DNA of 64,000 bases from an uncultured Lachnospiraceae bacterium (GCA_902798585.1 CADBXF010000002.1:55465-119464), one strand, 5' to 3'. Numbered from the stretch's first letter, positions 8,694 through 18,001 are shown. The notes: generated from the letters alone by a model not told the origin. Program-made: numbers and translations.

Positions 8694-9679
8694 TGTTTAC
8701 TTTTTTGGAGGCTTCTTCGATTGATATTCCCACCGGTTATATTGTAATCGGAGTTATCGTTTTGGTGCTTGTGATTCTTGCCGTCAGCTGTATCCGCGTG
8801 GTACCGCAGGCGCATGCATATATTCTCGAACGGCTCGGCGCCTACCAGAGCACCTGGAGCGTAGGTATGCATATGAGACTTCCTTTCTTTGACCGCATCG
8901 CATTGGATGTACTCCTCAAAGAACAGGTGGTGGATTTTCCGCCGCAGCCCGTTATCACGAAGGATAATGTTACGATGCAGATTGATACGGTCGTTTATTT
9001 CCAGATTACCGATCCGAAGCTGTATGCATACGGCGTTCAGAATCCGATGATGGCAATCGAGAACCTGACCGCGACGACGCTTCGTAACATCATCGGTGAC
9101 CTCGAGCTCGATGAAACGCTCACCTCGCGTGAGCTGATCAACGGCAAGATGCGTCAGTTGCTTGATGAGGCTACCGATCCCTGGGGTATTAAGGTGAACC
9201 GTGTCGAGCTTAAGAACATCATGCCGCCGAGCGCTATCCGCGACGCGATGGAGAAGCAGATGAAGGCCGAGCGTGAGCGCCGTGAGTCCATCCTTATCGC
9301 AGAGGGTGAGAAGAAGTCCACAATTCTTGTTGCCGAAGGTAAGAAGCAGTCGGCGATTCTTGAGGCCGAGGCCGAGAAGGCTGCTGCAATCCTGAGAGCT
9401 GAGGCGAAGAAGGAAGCGACCATCCGCGAGGCGGAAGGTGAGGCGGAGGCTATTATGCGTGTGCAGAAGGCAAATGCCGACGGTATTCGTTTCCTGAACG
9501 AGGCGGCGCCGGAGGATGCCGTGCTTCGTCTTAAGAGCCTTGAGGCGTTTGCTAAGGCTGCCGACGGAAGATCGACGAAGATTATCATTCCTTCGGAGAT
9601 TCAGGGCCTTGTAGGCCTTGCCGAGGGCGTGACCGAGGCTGTTCGCAAGAGCCGCACCGAGGAGAAAACCGAGGCGTAA
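8693..9679 (+). CDS. SPFH/band-7 (stomatin-like, paraslipin type) protein
   Basis: A 328-residue stomatin-like protein. An N-terminal membrane segment (about residues 14-34) is followed by the SPFH domain, with VVPQAHAYILERLGAY and the typical NVTMQIDTVVYFQITD strand run. An Ala/Glu-rich coiled coil with repeated AEGEKKS or AEAEK units spans about 190-265, and a C-terminal oligomerisation segment follows. GGAGGA precedes the start, which overlaps the nfeD stop by one base. Family members form membrane-microdomain scaffolds and affect protease access. The downstream hairpin ends the operon. Confidence 0.88.
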   Translation: MFTFLEASSIDIPTGYIVIGVIVLVLVILAVSCIRVVPQAHAYILERLGAYQSTWSVGMHMRLPFFDRIALDVLLKEQVVDFPPQPVITKDNVTMQIDTVVYFQITDPKLYAYGVQNPMMAIENLTATTLRNIIGDLELDETLTSRELINGKMRQLLDEATDPWGIKVNRVELKNIMPPSAIRDAMEKQMKAERERRESILIAEGEKKSTILVAEGKKQSAILEAEAEKAAAILRAEAKKEATIREAEGEAEAIMRVQKANADGIRFLNEAAPEDAVLRLKSLEAFAKAADGRSTKIIIPSEIQGLVGLAEGVTEAVRKSRTEEKTEA

Positions 9680-9727
9680 TAGCGGCCGGTTAACGCCTGA
9701 CCGCGCATGAAAAAAACAGAAAGAACT

Positions 9728-9772
9728 AAAAAACCACCGGTTGTCCATAACGACAGCCGGTGGTTTTGATTT
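9728..9772. terminator. Bidirectional terminator between SPFH gene and pyrI
   Basis: A stem of about 16 bp (9730-9745 with 9752-9767, one G-T pair) has A-rich left and T-rich right flanks. It can therefore terminate the SPFH transcript on the plus strand and pyrBI on the minus strand. Confidence 0.85.
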
Positions 9773-9791
9773 TGTAGGTTTACGAACACGA

Positions 9792-10223
9792 TTACAAATT
9801 GGTTTCCTTGTATTTCTGCTCGCAGTAAACGCAGCGGTAGATACGCTTTTCGCGGTTGGTGAGGCGGAAGCGATGCGGCAGTTCCTGCTCGATGCTTGTG
9901 ATACAGCGGGGGTTCTTACACCGCAAAATGTTTGTGACCTCCTCGGGAAGACGAACCCTGCGCTTCTCGACGATGACATCGTTTTGAATGATGTTCAGCG
10001 TGATATCCGGGTCGAGCACCGCCAGGGCGTCAAGATCCGGAAGAATGGGGCCTTCGATTTTGATGATGTCCTTGCGGCCCATTTTGTTTGAGGATGCATT
10101 TTTGATGATGGCGACACAGCAATCAAGCTTGCCGAGTTCGAGATATTCGTAAATCTGCATGCCCTGGCCGGCTTTAATGTGGTCGATAACAACTCCCTGA
10201 TGAAGTCCGCCGATATTTAACAT
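9792..10223 (-). CDS. pyrI: Aspartate carbamoyltransferase regulatory chain
   Basis: A 143-residue PyrI. It starts with the allosteric nucleotide-binding domain and ends with a zinc domain whose four cysteines (CKNPRC and, about 22 residues later, CVYC) match the structural zinc site that docks onto PyrB. AAGGAGGG precedes the start. It follows pyrB by 12 bases in the same direction. It regulates the first committed step of pyrimidine synthesis in response to ATP, CTP and UTP. It also contains the usual small basic and hydrophobic core, and the length is normal. Confidence 0.93.
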   Translation of the reverse strand: MLNIGGLHQGVVIDHIKAGQGMQIYEYLELGKLDCCVAIIKNASSNKMGRKDIIKIEGPILPDLDALAVLDPDITLNIIQNDVIVEKRRVRLPEEVTNILRCKNPRCITSIEQELPHRFRLTNREKRIYRCVYCEQKYKETNL

Positions 10224-10235
10224 AAAAATCCCTCC

Positions 10236-11168
10236 TTACGCTTTCGGGCAACGGTCCTTAAGACCTAACATGAGGATAATCAAAGCCATTCGCGCATAGA
10301 CACCGAAGCCTGCCTGACGGAAGTAAGCGGCGCGAGGGTCGCTGTCGACTTCGACGGAGATTTCGTTTACGCGGGGCAACGGGTGAAGAACAAACATGTC
10401 TTCGCGTGCAAGTTTCATCTTCTCGGGAGTGAGAATGAAGGAATTCTTGAGGCGAATGTAATCTTCCTCGTTGAAGAAGCGTTCGCGCTGTACGCGGGTC
10501 ATGTAGAGAATATCGAGCTCCGGCATGACTTCGTCGAGGGAGCGGACTTCCTTGTACGGAATCCCGCGCTCGTCGAGAACCTCCTCCTTGAGATAGGTGG
10601 GGATGCGAAGCTCCTCAGGGCTGATGAGTACAAAGCGGATGCCCGGATACCGTACCATCGCATTGATTAAGGAGTGAACGGTACGACCGAACTTGAGGTC
10701 GCCGCACAGACCGATGGTCATGTCGGAGAGGCGCCCCTTGAGCTCGAGAATCGTGAGCAGGTCGGTGAGCGTCTGTGTGGGATGATTGTGACCGCCGTCA
10801 CCCGCGTTGATTACGGGGATGCGGGAGTGCTGCGATGCTACGAACGGCGCGCCCTCCTTGGGATGGCGCATCGCGCAGATGTCGGCATAGTAGGAGATAA
10901 TCTGGATTGTGTCGGAGACGCTTTCCCCCTTCGCCGCAGAGCTCGAGTCGGCGCTTTGGAAACCGAGGACGGAGCCACCGAGATTGAGCATAGCGGACTC
11001 GAAGCTCAACCGGGTTCTCGTACTCGGTTCATAGAAGCAGGTTGCAAGCTTCTTGCCGTCGCATACATGGCGATAGCTCTCCGGGTCTTTCATGATGTCC
11101 TGCGCCAGTGAGAGAAGCTCCGAGAGTTCCTCCGGCGTCAGATCCATCGGACTGATGAGATGTTTCAT
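10236..11168 (-). CDS. pyrB: Aspartate carbamoyltransferase catalytic chain
   Basis: A 310-residue PyrB that makes carbamoyl-aspartate from carbamoyl phosphate and aspartate. The carbamoyl phosphate loop [12 protein letters not shown] is present near residue 51, together with MRHPKEG, the HPTQTLTDL motif and the C-terminal [15 protein letters not shown] precedes the start. It forms a two-gene operon with pyrI on the strand opposite to the neighbours. No PyrR-type leader was recognised, and only about 40 bases separate it from the uxaC terminator, so its promoter is short or unclear. Confidence 0.95.
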   Translation of the reverse strand: MKHLISPMDLTPEELSELLSLAQDIMKDPESYRHVCDGKKLATCFYEPSTRTRLSFESAMLNLGGSVLGFQSADSSSAAKGESVSDTIQIISYYADICAMRHPKEGAPFVASQHSRIPVINAGDGGHNHPTQTLTDLLTILELKGRLSDMTIGLCGDLKFGRTVHSLINAMVRYPGIRFVLISPEELRIPTYLKEEVLDERGIPYKEVRSLDEVMPELDILYMTRVQRERFFNEEDYIRLKNSFILTPEKMKLAREDMFVLHPLPRVNEISVEVDSDPRAAYFRQAGFGVYARMALIILMLGLKDRCPKA

Positions 11169-11209
11169 GGAAAATCCTTTCCGGTCCGCAGACCTTGTAT
11201 ATGCTAAGG

Positions 11210-11238
11210 AAAAGCCCTACGGAATCAATCCGTAAGGC
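11210..11238 (-). terminator. Terminator overlapping the uxaC stop codon
   Basis: On the minus strand GCCTTACGGA, loop TTGAT, then TCCGTAGGGC form a 10-bp stem (one G-T pair), followed by TTTT. The loop contains the TGA stop of uxaC, so coding sequence and terminator share bases. Confidence 0.75.
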
Positions 11239-12637
11239 CGAATTCGAAATATCGATTGCAATTGTTGAAACTGATATCGTTAACCAGGCCGCCGAGAACG
11301 GTAAGATCGCACGGATACTCGCCCGCGGTTACCCAGGTGCCGATGAGGTTACACAAAATGCGACGGAAATACTCATGCCGCGTGTAAGAGAGGAGACTGC
11401 GGGAATCGGTCAGCATACCGACAAAATTCCCGAGGACGCCCAGATTCGCGAGCGAAGTAAGCTGTTCCTCCATGCCTTTTTTGTTGTCGTTGAACCACCA
11501 TGCCGAGCCCTGCTGAATCTTGCCCGCGCACGAGGAATCCTGGAAGCATCCGATGACGGTCCCGATGACCGCGTTGTCAATCGGATTCAGGGAATAAAGT
11601 ATCGTCTTCGGCAAAGCGTTTCTTTCACAGAGCGAGTTGAGGAAATCCGTAAGTTCCGCGGCCGGAGTGTAGTTGTCGATGCAGTCGCAGCCGTTGTTCG
11701 CGCCGGATTGTAAAAACAGCTTGGTGTTGTTGTCGCGCTTGACGCCGTAGTGAAGCTGCATCACCCAGCCCTGTTTTGCGTATTCCTCCGCGAGGAACGA
11801 GAGAAGATGTGTCTTGAAGCGGAGCTGATCGTACAAATCAATCGCTTCAAGCGACATCGCTCTTCGGAAAATATCCTCCGCCTGTTCCTGCGTGCAGGGC
11901 GCATACATCACATACGAAAGACCATGGTCGGCAGCTTTGCAGCCGTTTTGCGCGAAAAATGCGATGCGGTCGCGCAGCGCGTCGCACAAATCGGAATACA
12001 GTGTGATTTCACGGCCCCAGGCCGGTGCAAGCTCGCTGCGGATGTAGCTTACGAAGTCCTTCTTCTCAATGCCGAGGGCGCGATCCGGACGGAATGCCGG
12101 AAGAACTTTCGTCCTGAAGGTCGGGTCCATCGCAAGAAGACGATGCCAGCGCAGATCATCTGCCGGATCGTCGGTCGTGCAAAGAAGTCGGACATTGGAT
12201 TTCTTGATGATGCCTCTTGCGGACATGGAAGGGTCTGCGAGGGTAGCGTTACAAAGATCGTAGATGCGCAATGCGCTCTCTGCAGAGAGCGGTTCGGTGA
12301 TCCCGAAATAGCGCTGCAGTTCGAGATGACTCCAGTGATAAAGAGGATTGCCTACGGCACGCGGAAGAGTCGCCGCAAATGCCCGGAAACGCTCATACGG
12401 GTCGCCGTTGCCGGTAATTAACTCCTCGGGGATACCATTGCTTCGCATCGCTCGCCATTTGTAATGGTCGGCGCCGAGCCAAAGATCGGTGATTGAGGAA
12501 TAGCGGATATCCTTGGCAATCTCCTCGGCGGGAATGTGACAGTGATAGTCGATAATCGGCATTTCGGACGCGTATTGATGATACAAAACGCGAGCGGTTT
12601 CGTTCGTCAAGAGGAAATTTTCATCCATGAATACCAT
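11225..12637 (-). CDS. uxaC: Glucuronate (uronate) isomerase
   Basis: A 470-residue UxaC of the amidohydrolase-related family. It converts D-glucuronate to D-fructuronate and D-galacturonate to D-tagaturonate. The N-terminal metal-site motif IIDYHCHIP (about residue 29) and the segment LWLGADHYKWRAMRSNG are characteristic, and the WVMQLHYGVKRDNN segment follows later. The start at 12637 follows AGGGAG; an in-frame Met three codons later is an alternative. It is divergent from kdgK across 247 bases that contain both promoters, which supports joint uronate catabolism. Fructuronate reductase, mannonate dehydratase and KDPG aldolase are not in this window. Confidence 0.94.
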   Translation of the reverse strand: MVFMDENFLLTNETARVLYHQYASEMPIIDYHCHIPAEEIAKDIRYSSITDLWLGADHYKWRAMRSNGIPEELITGNGDPYERFRAFAATLPRAVGNPLYHWSHLELQRYFGITEPLSAESALRIYDLCNATLADPSMSARGIIKKSNVRLLCTTDDPADDLRWHRLLAMDPTFRTKVLPAFRPDRALGIEKKDFVSYIRSELAPAWGREITLYSDLCDALRDRIAFFAQNGCKAADHGLSYVMYAPCTQEQAEDIFRRAMSLEAIDLYDQLRFKTHLLSFLAEEYAKQGWVMQLHYGVKRDNNTKLFLQSGANNGCDCIDNYTPAAELTDFLNSLCERNALPKTILYSLNPIDNAVIGTVIGCFQDSSCAGKIQQGSAWWFNDNKKGMEEQLTSLANLGVLGNFVGMLTDSRSLLSYTRHEYFRRILCNLIGTWVTAGEYPCDLTVLGGLVNDISFNNCNRYFEFGLTD

Positions 12638-12668
12638 GCTGTCTGTCTCCCTTCGGATGTTCTACGGA

Positions 12669-12698
12669 ACTATACCACAGAACAATATCCCGTGTCAA
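12669..12698 (-). promoter_or_regulatory. SigA-type promoter for uxaC
   Basis: Read on the minus strand, TTGACA (12698-12693) and TATAGT (12674-12669) are 18 bases apart. A TTTTCCGAAAA element at 12714-12724 lies just upstream and could be a regulator site. Confidence 0.75.
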
Positions 12699-12790
12699 GA
12701 ATTTTGCGCCTTCTTTTCCGAAAAATACACACGAAAAACACAATGTATGGTGCAAACAAAACAGCGCCGGTACAAAATATTTGAAAATGG

Positions 12791-12819
12791 TTGAAGGAAG
12801 CACGGAACTGTGCTATAGT
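12791..12819 (+). promoter_or_regulatory. SigA-type promoter for kdgK
   Basis: TTGAAG at 12791-12796 and TATAGT at 12814-12819 are separated by 17 bases. It is divergent from the uxaC promoter, and the two start regions are about 115 bases apart. Confidence 0.75.
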
Positions 12820-12884
12820 ATTTTCGGTGTTTGTGCGTATTCATGCATAAATATCGCATCGTATACTAGTGGAGGCTAAGATTT

Positions 12885-13907
12885 ATGGCAAAGATCGTTA
12901 CGCTCGGAGAGATTATGCTCCGGTTGTCAACGAAGGGTTATGAACGGTTTGTGCAGGCGGACTCCTTCGATGTCTGCTACGGCGGCGGCGAGGCCAATGT
13001 GGCGGTATCGCTCGCAGGGTTCGGACACGAGGTTTCCTATGTGACCAAGCTCCCGGCCAACGAAATCGGCGAAAGCGCGGTCATGGCGCTTCGCAGAGAG
13101 GGTGTTGACTGCAGCAAAATCGTTCGCGGCGGTGACCGCATCGGAATTTATTATTTGGAGACGGGCGCGTCGGTTCGCCCCTCGAAGGTCATTTACGACC
13201 GCGCCGGCAGCGCAATCGCGACGGCAAAACCGGAGGACTTTGATTTTGACGCCGTGTTTGAGGGCGCGGACTGGTTCCATTTTACGGGAATCACTCCTGC
13301 AATCAGCGATTCGGCGGCGGAGGTCACGAAATGTGCGTTGATTGCCGCAAAGAAGAACGGGCTGACCGTTTCGGTGGATCTCAATTACCGGAAGAAGCTT
13401 TGGTCGAGCGAGAAAGCGCAGCGCGTGATGACCGATTTGATGCAATATGTCGATGTTTGCATCGGCAATGAGGAGGATGCGCAGAAGGTTCTCGGCTTTG
13501 TGCCGGGCAACACGGATGTCACGAAGGGCAGTCTGGAGCTCGCGGGTTATGAAGCGATGTTCCGGCAGATGCAGGAGCGCTTCGGCTTCCGATATGTCGT
13601 AAGCTCCCTTCGCGAAAGCTTCTCCGCGTCGGATAATGCATGGTCTGCCGCAATTTGGGACGGCAGAGAGTTTTATCACTCGAAAACCTACAAGCTTCAT
13701 ATCGTGGACCGCGTCGGCGGAGGGGATTCCTTTGCAGCCGGCCTGATTTGCGGACTTGCCGAGGGAAAGAGCGGCGCGGAAGCGCTTGAATTTGCCGTGG
13801 CGGCGAGCGCTCTCAAGCACACGATTCCGGGCGATTTCAACCATGTTACCAGAGCTGAGGTTGAGGCACTTGTCGGCGGCGACGGAAGCGGAAGAGTGCA
13901 GAGATAA
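12885..13907 (+). CDS. kdgK: 2-dehydro-3-deoxygluconokinase (KDG kinase)
   Basis: A 340-residue PfkB-family sugar kinase that phosphorylates 2-keto-3-deoxygluconate to KDPG. The N-terminal GEIMLRLS and the YGGGEANVAVSLAGFG glycine motif are typical of KdgK. The C-terminal signature DRVGGGDSFAAGL carries the catalytic Asp. A segment YLETGASVRPSKVIYDR matches substrate binding in KDG kinases. GTGGAGG precedes the start. Its position across from uxaC makes KDG the most likely substrate; related fructokinases are the alternative. Confidence 0.9.
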   Translation: MAKIVTLGEIMLRLSTKGYERFVQADSFDVCYGGGEANVAVSLAGFGHEVSYVTKLPANEIGESAVMALRREGVDCSKIVRGGDRIGIYYLETGASVRPSKVIYDRAGSAIATAKPEDFDFDAVFEGADWFHFTGITPAISDSAAEVTKCALIAAKKNGLTVSVDLNYRKKLWSSEKAQRVMTDLMQYVDVCIGNEEDAQKVLGFVPGNTDVTKGSLELAGYEAMFRQMQERFGFRYVVSSLRESFSASDNAWSAAIWDGREFYHSKTYKLHIVDRVGGGDSFAAGLICGLAEGKSGAEALEFAVAASALKHTIPGDFNHVTRAEVEALVGGDGSGRVQR

Positions 13908-13987
13908 GAAGAAACCCAACGGGTGCGCCCGTGGTGATAGAGAAGATGTCCGCGGGAATCCGCGGCGATTAACAGGAGGGTAAATCA

Positions 13988-14629
13988 ATGAAGATTCAAA
14001 ATGTCAATGATGCTGCATTTGCTGCATACGGCAGAGTTGTTACGGGGTATGACACCGAGGAGTTGCTCGCGGTTCTGACGGCGACGACACCGGCGCCGAC
14101 GGATTCGGTTGTATATGTTCCGTCCGACGCAGGTTTGGAAGCTACTCCTGCGATGGCTGATTTTACGATGAACTGTTACGGCGGAATGCCGATTCAGATC
14201 GGATACTGCAACGGTACCAATACGAAGCTCAACTGCCTTGAGTACCATCGCGACAGCGAGATTGATATCGCTGCTACGGATTGCATTCTCCTTCTTGCAA
14301 AGCAGCAGGACTGCATGGGCAAGATTCTCGATACCTCCAAGGTTGAGGCATTCTTCTGCCCTGCGGGAACGGGCGTTGAACTCTATGCTACGACACTTCA
14401 CTACGCGCCCTGCAGCGCGAAGCTCGGAGCACAGTTCCGCGTTGTAATCGTTCTTCCGAAGGGAACCAACCTTGAGAAGCCCGCTATCACCGTAAAGAAT
14501 GACGACGATGCAAGACTGTTCGCCGCCAACAAGTGGCTGATTGCTCATCCCGAGGCTTCCGAGGCGAAGCAGGGCGCCGTAATCGGCTTGAGCGGCGTCA
14601 ACATCGACATTGCCGACGATATCGCGTAA
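13988..14629 (+). CDS. DUF4867 family protein
   Basis: A 213-residue cytosolic protein resembling the DUF4867 family, which is commonly encoded near KDG and KDPG metabolism genes in Clostridia. Visible features are ECHR-like LEYHRDSEID, a VEAFFCPAGTGVELY strand pair and APCSAKLG. Together they suggest a cupin-like beta fold with possible metal-binding His and Glu residues, as in ureidoglycolate-lyase-like cupins. It lies 80 bases downstream of kdgK behind AGGAGG, probably in the same transcript, and may act on a uronate-derived sugar acid. The function is not established. Confidence 0.75.
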   Translation: MKIQNVNDAAFAAYGRVVTGYDTEELLAVLTATTPAPTDSVVYVPSDAGLEATPAMADFTMNCYGGMPIQIGYCNGTNTKLNCLEYHRDSEIDIAATDCILLLAKQQDCMGKILDTSKVEAFFCPAGTGVELYATTLHYAPCSAKLGAQFRVVIVLPKGTNLEKPAITVKNDDDARLFAANKWLIAHPEASEAKQGAVIGLSGVNIDIADDIA

Positions 14630-14680
14630 GTAACCGAACCGGCCCTCCGTGCCGACATCAAGACGAAGAGAGGTAAAATT

Positions 14681-15136
14681 ATGAAGTGTCCGTATTGCGG
14701 TGCTGAAAACACGAGAGTTATCGATTCCAGACCCGTTGAGGAATCCAACTCCATCCGCCGTCGCAGACAGTGCGATGAGTGCGACAAGCGATTCACAACA
14801 TACGAGAAGGTCGAGACGATTCCCCTGGTTGTCATTAAAAAGGGAAATGTGCGCCAGGCGTATGACCGCACCAAGATTGAAGCCGGCGTGTTTGCATCCT
14901 GCCACAAGCGTCCGATCAGCGTAGAGCAGATTCGCAAACTTGTCGACGAGGTGGAGACCGAAATCTTTTCTATGGAAGAGAAGGAGATTCCGAGCTACCG
15001 CATCGGCGAGCTGGTTATGGACAAGCTCAAGAAGCTTGATGAGGTTGCCTATGTCCGCTTTGCGTCCGTGTATCGTGAGTTCAAGGATGTGAACACATTC
15101 ATGGACGAGCTCAAGACGCTGCTTGACCAGGCATAA
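14681..15136 (+). CDS. nrdR: Transcriptional repressor NrdR
   Basis: A 151-residue regulator of ribonucleotide reductase genes. A zinc ribbon (C3-x2-C6 and C31-x2-C34) with the arginine cluster IRRRRQC is followed by an ATP-cone domain starting near VVIKKGNVRQAYDR. The length is typical. AGAGG precedes the start. It probably shares the upstream transcript. NrdR tetramers bind paired NrdR boxes in nrd promoters; no nrd gene is in this window. Confidence 0.96.
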   Translation: MKCPYCGAENTRVIDSRPVEESNSIRRRRQCDECDKRFTTYEKVETIPLVVIKKGNVRQAYDRTKIEAGVFASCHKRPISVEQIRKLVDEVETEIFSMEEKEIPSYRIGELVMDKLKKLDEVAYVRFASVYREFKDVNTFMDELKTLLDQA

Positions 15137-15213
15137 TTGCGGGTTCGGCATTTTGCACGGAATTCGCCTGCGCGATTCGTGATATTGCCGATTTACAAAT
15201 CAAAGATAATTCG

Positions 15214-15252
15214 AAAGACGGCTTTTCGTGTCAAACGGAGAGCCGTTTTTTC
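15214..15252 (+). terminator. Terminator after nrdR
   Basis: ACGGCT (15218-15223) pairs with AGCCGT (15241-15246). A/T-rich flanks extend the stem, and a run of six Ts follows. It separates nrdR from comM. Confidence 0.7.
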
Positions 15253-15328
15253 TTGTATTCCGCGAATGGTTTCCGTACGCAAAATGGTTTATGATAGTGC
15301 TCAACGATTCGGTACGACGGAGGAAACC

Positions 15329-16831
15329 ATGTTCTGTTCGATTTACAGTTTCTCGCTTTCGGGAATTGACGCGATGCTTGTTAAAGTGGAAGTCGATGTG
15401 AGCAACGGACTGCCTTGCTTCGATATGGTGGGATATCTTGCGGGCGAAGTCCGTGAGGCGAGAGAGCGCGTGCGGGTGGCGCTTCGAAATTCGGGCTTCG
15501 CGATACCTGCGAAGCGAATCACTGTGAACCTGTCGCCCGCGGATGAGCGCAAGGGCGGAACGGCATATGACCTTGCGATAGCCATGGGGATTTTGTGTGA
15601 TATGGGAGACCTTCCCGCGGAGCTTACGGAAGGATACGGAATGCTCGGCGAGCTCGGGCTTGACGGATCGGTTCGTGCAGTGCCCGGAGTTCTGCCGTGT
15701 GTAATAGCGGCGAAAGAGGCCGGGCTTTCCGCGGTGTTGCTTCCGGAGGCAAATGCCTCGGAGGGAGCGCTCGTACGCGGTATTCGCATTTACGGTGTAA
15801 AGACGCTTCAGGAGGCGTTTATGCATTTTGCGGGGACGGCGGCGGAAATCGAAGAAAGCGCGGCTTGGGAGCCCGCGGAGTCGAAGAGCAACGGGGATTT
15901 TTCGGACATCCATGGGCAGTTTCTCGCGAAGAGGGCCGCCGAGATAGCCGCCGCAGGGATGCATAATCTGTTGCTGTGCGGGCCGCCGGGCTCAGGGAAG
16001 ACAATGCTCGCGGAGCGAATTCCGGGGATTTTGCCGAAATTATCATTGGAGGAAAGTCTCGCTATCACAAAGGTTTACAGTGTCGCCGGGCTGCTTCCCG
16101 AGGGCGAGGGGATGATCCGGAGCCGCCCGTTTCGCGCGCCGCACCACACGGTGACGATGACCGCGCTGACCGGAGGAGGACGAACGCCGAAACCTGGGGA
16201 ACTGTCGCTCGCATCCGGCGGAGTGTTGTTCCTCGATGAGCTTCCGGAATTTCCGCGGGGAAGCATTGAGGTTCTGCGGCAGCCTCTTGAGGAGCGGAAG
16301 ATTATCGTATCAAGACTCACCGGCAGCGTGGCATATCCGGCGGCCTTTATGCTCGTCGCCGCCATGAATCCCTGCCCGTGCGGATACTATCCTGACCGGA
16401 ACAAATGTCGTTGCAGCGAGGAACAGATTCATCGCTATGAAAACAAAATAAGCCGCCCGATTCTCGACCGGATTGATTTGCGCGTCAATGTGCCTTGCCT
16501 TCCGCCGGGGGATTTGGCGGGCGCAGGTACGGCGGAGAGCAGCAGCGAGATTCAGCGCCGTGTGGAACGGGCGAGAACGCTTCAGGAGGAGCGATACAAG
16601 AGTACTCCCTACCGATATAATTCGGAAGTGCCGGGAAAGGCAATCCGCGACCTGTTTTCCATCGGAGCGGAGGCGGAAGCGGAGGGGAACCAGTATGCGA
16701 TACGAACGCAATGCACCGCAAGAGGATACCACAGAATGTGGCGCGTCGCGAGAACCATCGCGGATTTGTCGGACAGCGCGGATATTACTTTAGATCATGT
16801 CGCGGAAGCAGTGACTTACCGGATGGATTGA
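15329..16831 (+). CDS. comM: YifB/ComM family Mg-chelatase-like AAA+ ATPase
   Basis: A 500-residue ComM-like helicase. The start at 15329 follows CGGAGGAAA and gives the family N-terminus (MFCSIYSFSLSGID). Residues about 1-170 form the Lon-protease-like domain. Walker A GPPGSGKTML lies near residue 218, LFLDELPEF forms the Walker B region, and the C-terminal Mg-chelatase domain contains AAMNPCPCGYY with its cysteine cluster. ComM is known in natural transformation as a branch-migration helicase for integrated DNA. It sits directly before dprA, as in many Clostridia. A longer reading with an upstream start at 15137 is unlikely, because that stretch contains the nrdR terminator. Confidence 0.92.
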   Translation: MFCSIYSFSLSGIDAMLVKVEVDVSNGLPCFDMVGYLAGEVREARERVRVALRNSGFAIPAKRITVNLSPADERKGGTAYDLAIAMGILCDMGDLPAELTEGYGMLGELGLDGSVRAVPGVLPCVIAAKEAGLSAVLLPEANASEGALVRGIRIYGVKTLQEAFMHFAGTAAEIEESAAWEPAESKSNGDFSDIHGQFLAKRAAEIAAAGMHNLLLCGPPGSGKTMLAERIPGILPKLSLEESLAITKVYSVAGLLPEGEGMIRSRPFRAPHHTVTMTALTGGGRTPKPGELSLASGGVLFLDELPEFPRGSIEVLRQPLEERKIIVSRLTGSVAYPAAFMLVAAMNPCPCGYYPDRNKCRCSEEQIHRYENKISRPILDRIDLRVNVPCLPPGDLAGAGTAESSSEIQRRVERARTLQEERYKSTPYRYNSEVPGKAIRDLFSIGAEAEAEGNQYAIRTQCTARGYHRMWRVARTIADLSDSADITLDHVAEAVTYRMD

Positions 16832-16846
16832 TTGCGGGGGAGAATC

Positions 16847-18001
16847 ATGACACTACAGGAGTTACGATTGTGGTTTTGCGCCTCGATGACAGACAATGCG
16901 GTTAAACGGAGACTTATCACCAGGTTCGGTGGTCCGGCGGAGGTATATGCCGCGGATGTAACAAAACTTTGCGATGTCGGTGAGTTGTCGGAGATTGAAG
17001 CTGAGAGACTTGCAGGGACAAGAACAGAGAAATATACGGAACAGCTGATAAGAAGCCTTGACCGTGCGGAAAGCCGGTTTATGTGGCATGAGGAGTCGAA
17101 ATTTCCGATGGCATTTCGCGAGATTGACGACCCGCCGTTCGGAATCTTTTACACCGGTGAATTGCCGCGGGATTCGGAATGTTTTCTTTCGGTTGTCGGG
17201 ACCAGGCTTTGCTCGCCGTACGGGACTGATGTTGCGACGGAGTTCTGCCGCATCTTGGCGGAAGCGGGCGTTGTGATTGTGAGCGGAATGGCGCTCGGTA
17301 TCGACGGCTGTGCTCACAGGGGCGCTTTGGACGGCAGAGGGAGAACCGTCGCCGTTCTCGGATCCGGTATCGGAAGAGCATACCCGGCAGACCATAAGGA
17401 TTTGTATGCGCAGATAGTGCAAAACGGTTGTGTCATCTCGGAATATGCGCCCGGGGTTCCGGGGCTGAAGCATCATTTTCCGCATCGAAATCGACTGATA
17501 GCGGCTCTCGGGGATGCGCTTTTGGTTGTGGAGGCCAAGCTTAAGAGCGGCACGATGATTACGGTGGACCGTGCCCTTGAGCAGGGCAAGGAGGTTTTTG
17601 CAATTCCGGGGAGAATCACCGACCGCAACAGCGACGGTTGTCACCGATTGATTAAGCAGGGGGCGCAATTGGTGACAGATCCGGCGGAAATACTGGCAAT
17701 CATGCGGGAAAAGCCCGCTTTTTCGCAAGTCGCCGGGACCTTGGAAGACTCTGACGGACAGCTTTATTTGCCGATTTTGTCAGAATATACGGAGAAAAAT
17801 ACAAAATTGCCCCTTGCAAGCAATGAGAAAATGGTGTATGCTTCTTTGCGTTTAAGTCCGAAATCTTTCGACCAGCTGGTCTGGGAATGCGGACTTACGC
17901 CGGCTTCTCTGTCCCGCGCGCTCTATGCGCTATCGCAGTCGGAGAGGATTCGGCAGACACGGGACGGGCTGTATTTTGCGCGTGAGAGCCGGTTCCGTTA
18001 G
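16847..18001 (+). CDS. dprA: DNA-processing protein DprA
   Basis: A 384-residue DprA/Smf that loads RecA onto incoming single-stranded DNA. The start at 16847 follows GGGGGAG; the reading five codons upstream lacks a site. An N-terminal HhH/SAM-like part (about 1-80) is followed by the extended Rossmann domain with SVVGTRLCSPYG, IVSGMALGIDGCAHRGAL and the FPHRNRLIAALGDALLVVEA run. A C-terminal winged-helix (about 315-384) completes the protein. It lies 15 bases after comM and upstream of topA, the usual Firmicute order. Confidence 0.94.
   Translation: MTLQELRLWFCASMTDNAVKRRLITRFGGPAEVYAADVTKLCDVGELSEIEAERLAGTRTEKYTEQLIRSLDRAESRFMWHEESKFPMAFREIDDPPFGIFYTGELPRDSECFLSVVGTRLCSPYGTDVATEFCRILAEAGVVIVSGMALGIDGCAHRGALDGRGRTVAVLGSGIGRAYPADHKDLYAQIVQNGCVISEYAPGVPGLKHHFPHRNRLIAALGDALLVVEAKLKSGTMITVDRALEQGKEVFAIPGRITDRNSDGCHRLIKQGAQLVTDPAEILAIMREKPAFSQVAGTLEDSDGQLYLPILSEYTEKNTKLPLASNEKMVYASLRLSPKSFDQLVWECGLTPASLSRALYALSQSERIRQTRDGLYFARESRFR

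Noticed and set aside
13908..13987. Terminator between kdgK and the DUF4867 gene
   Set aside because: A short ACGGG/CCCGT hairpin exists but has no T-run, so the two genes are more likely co-transcribed.
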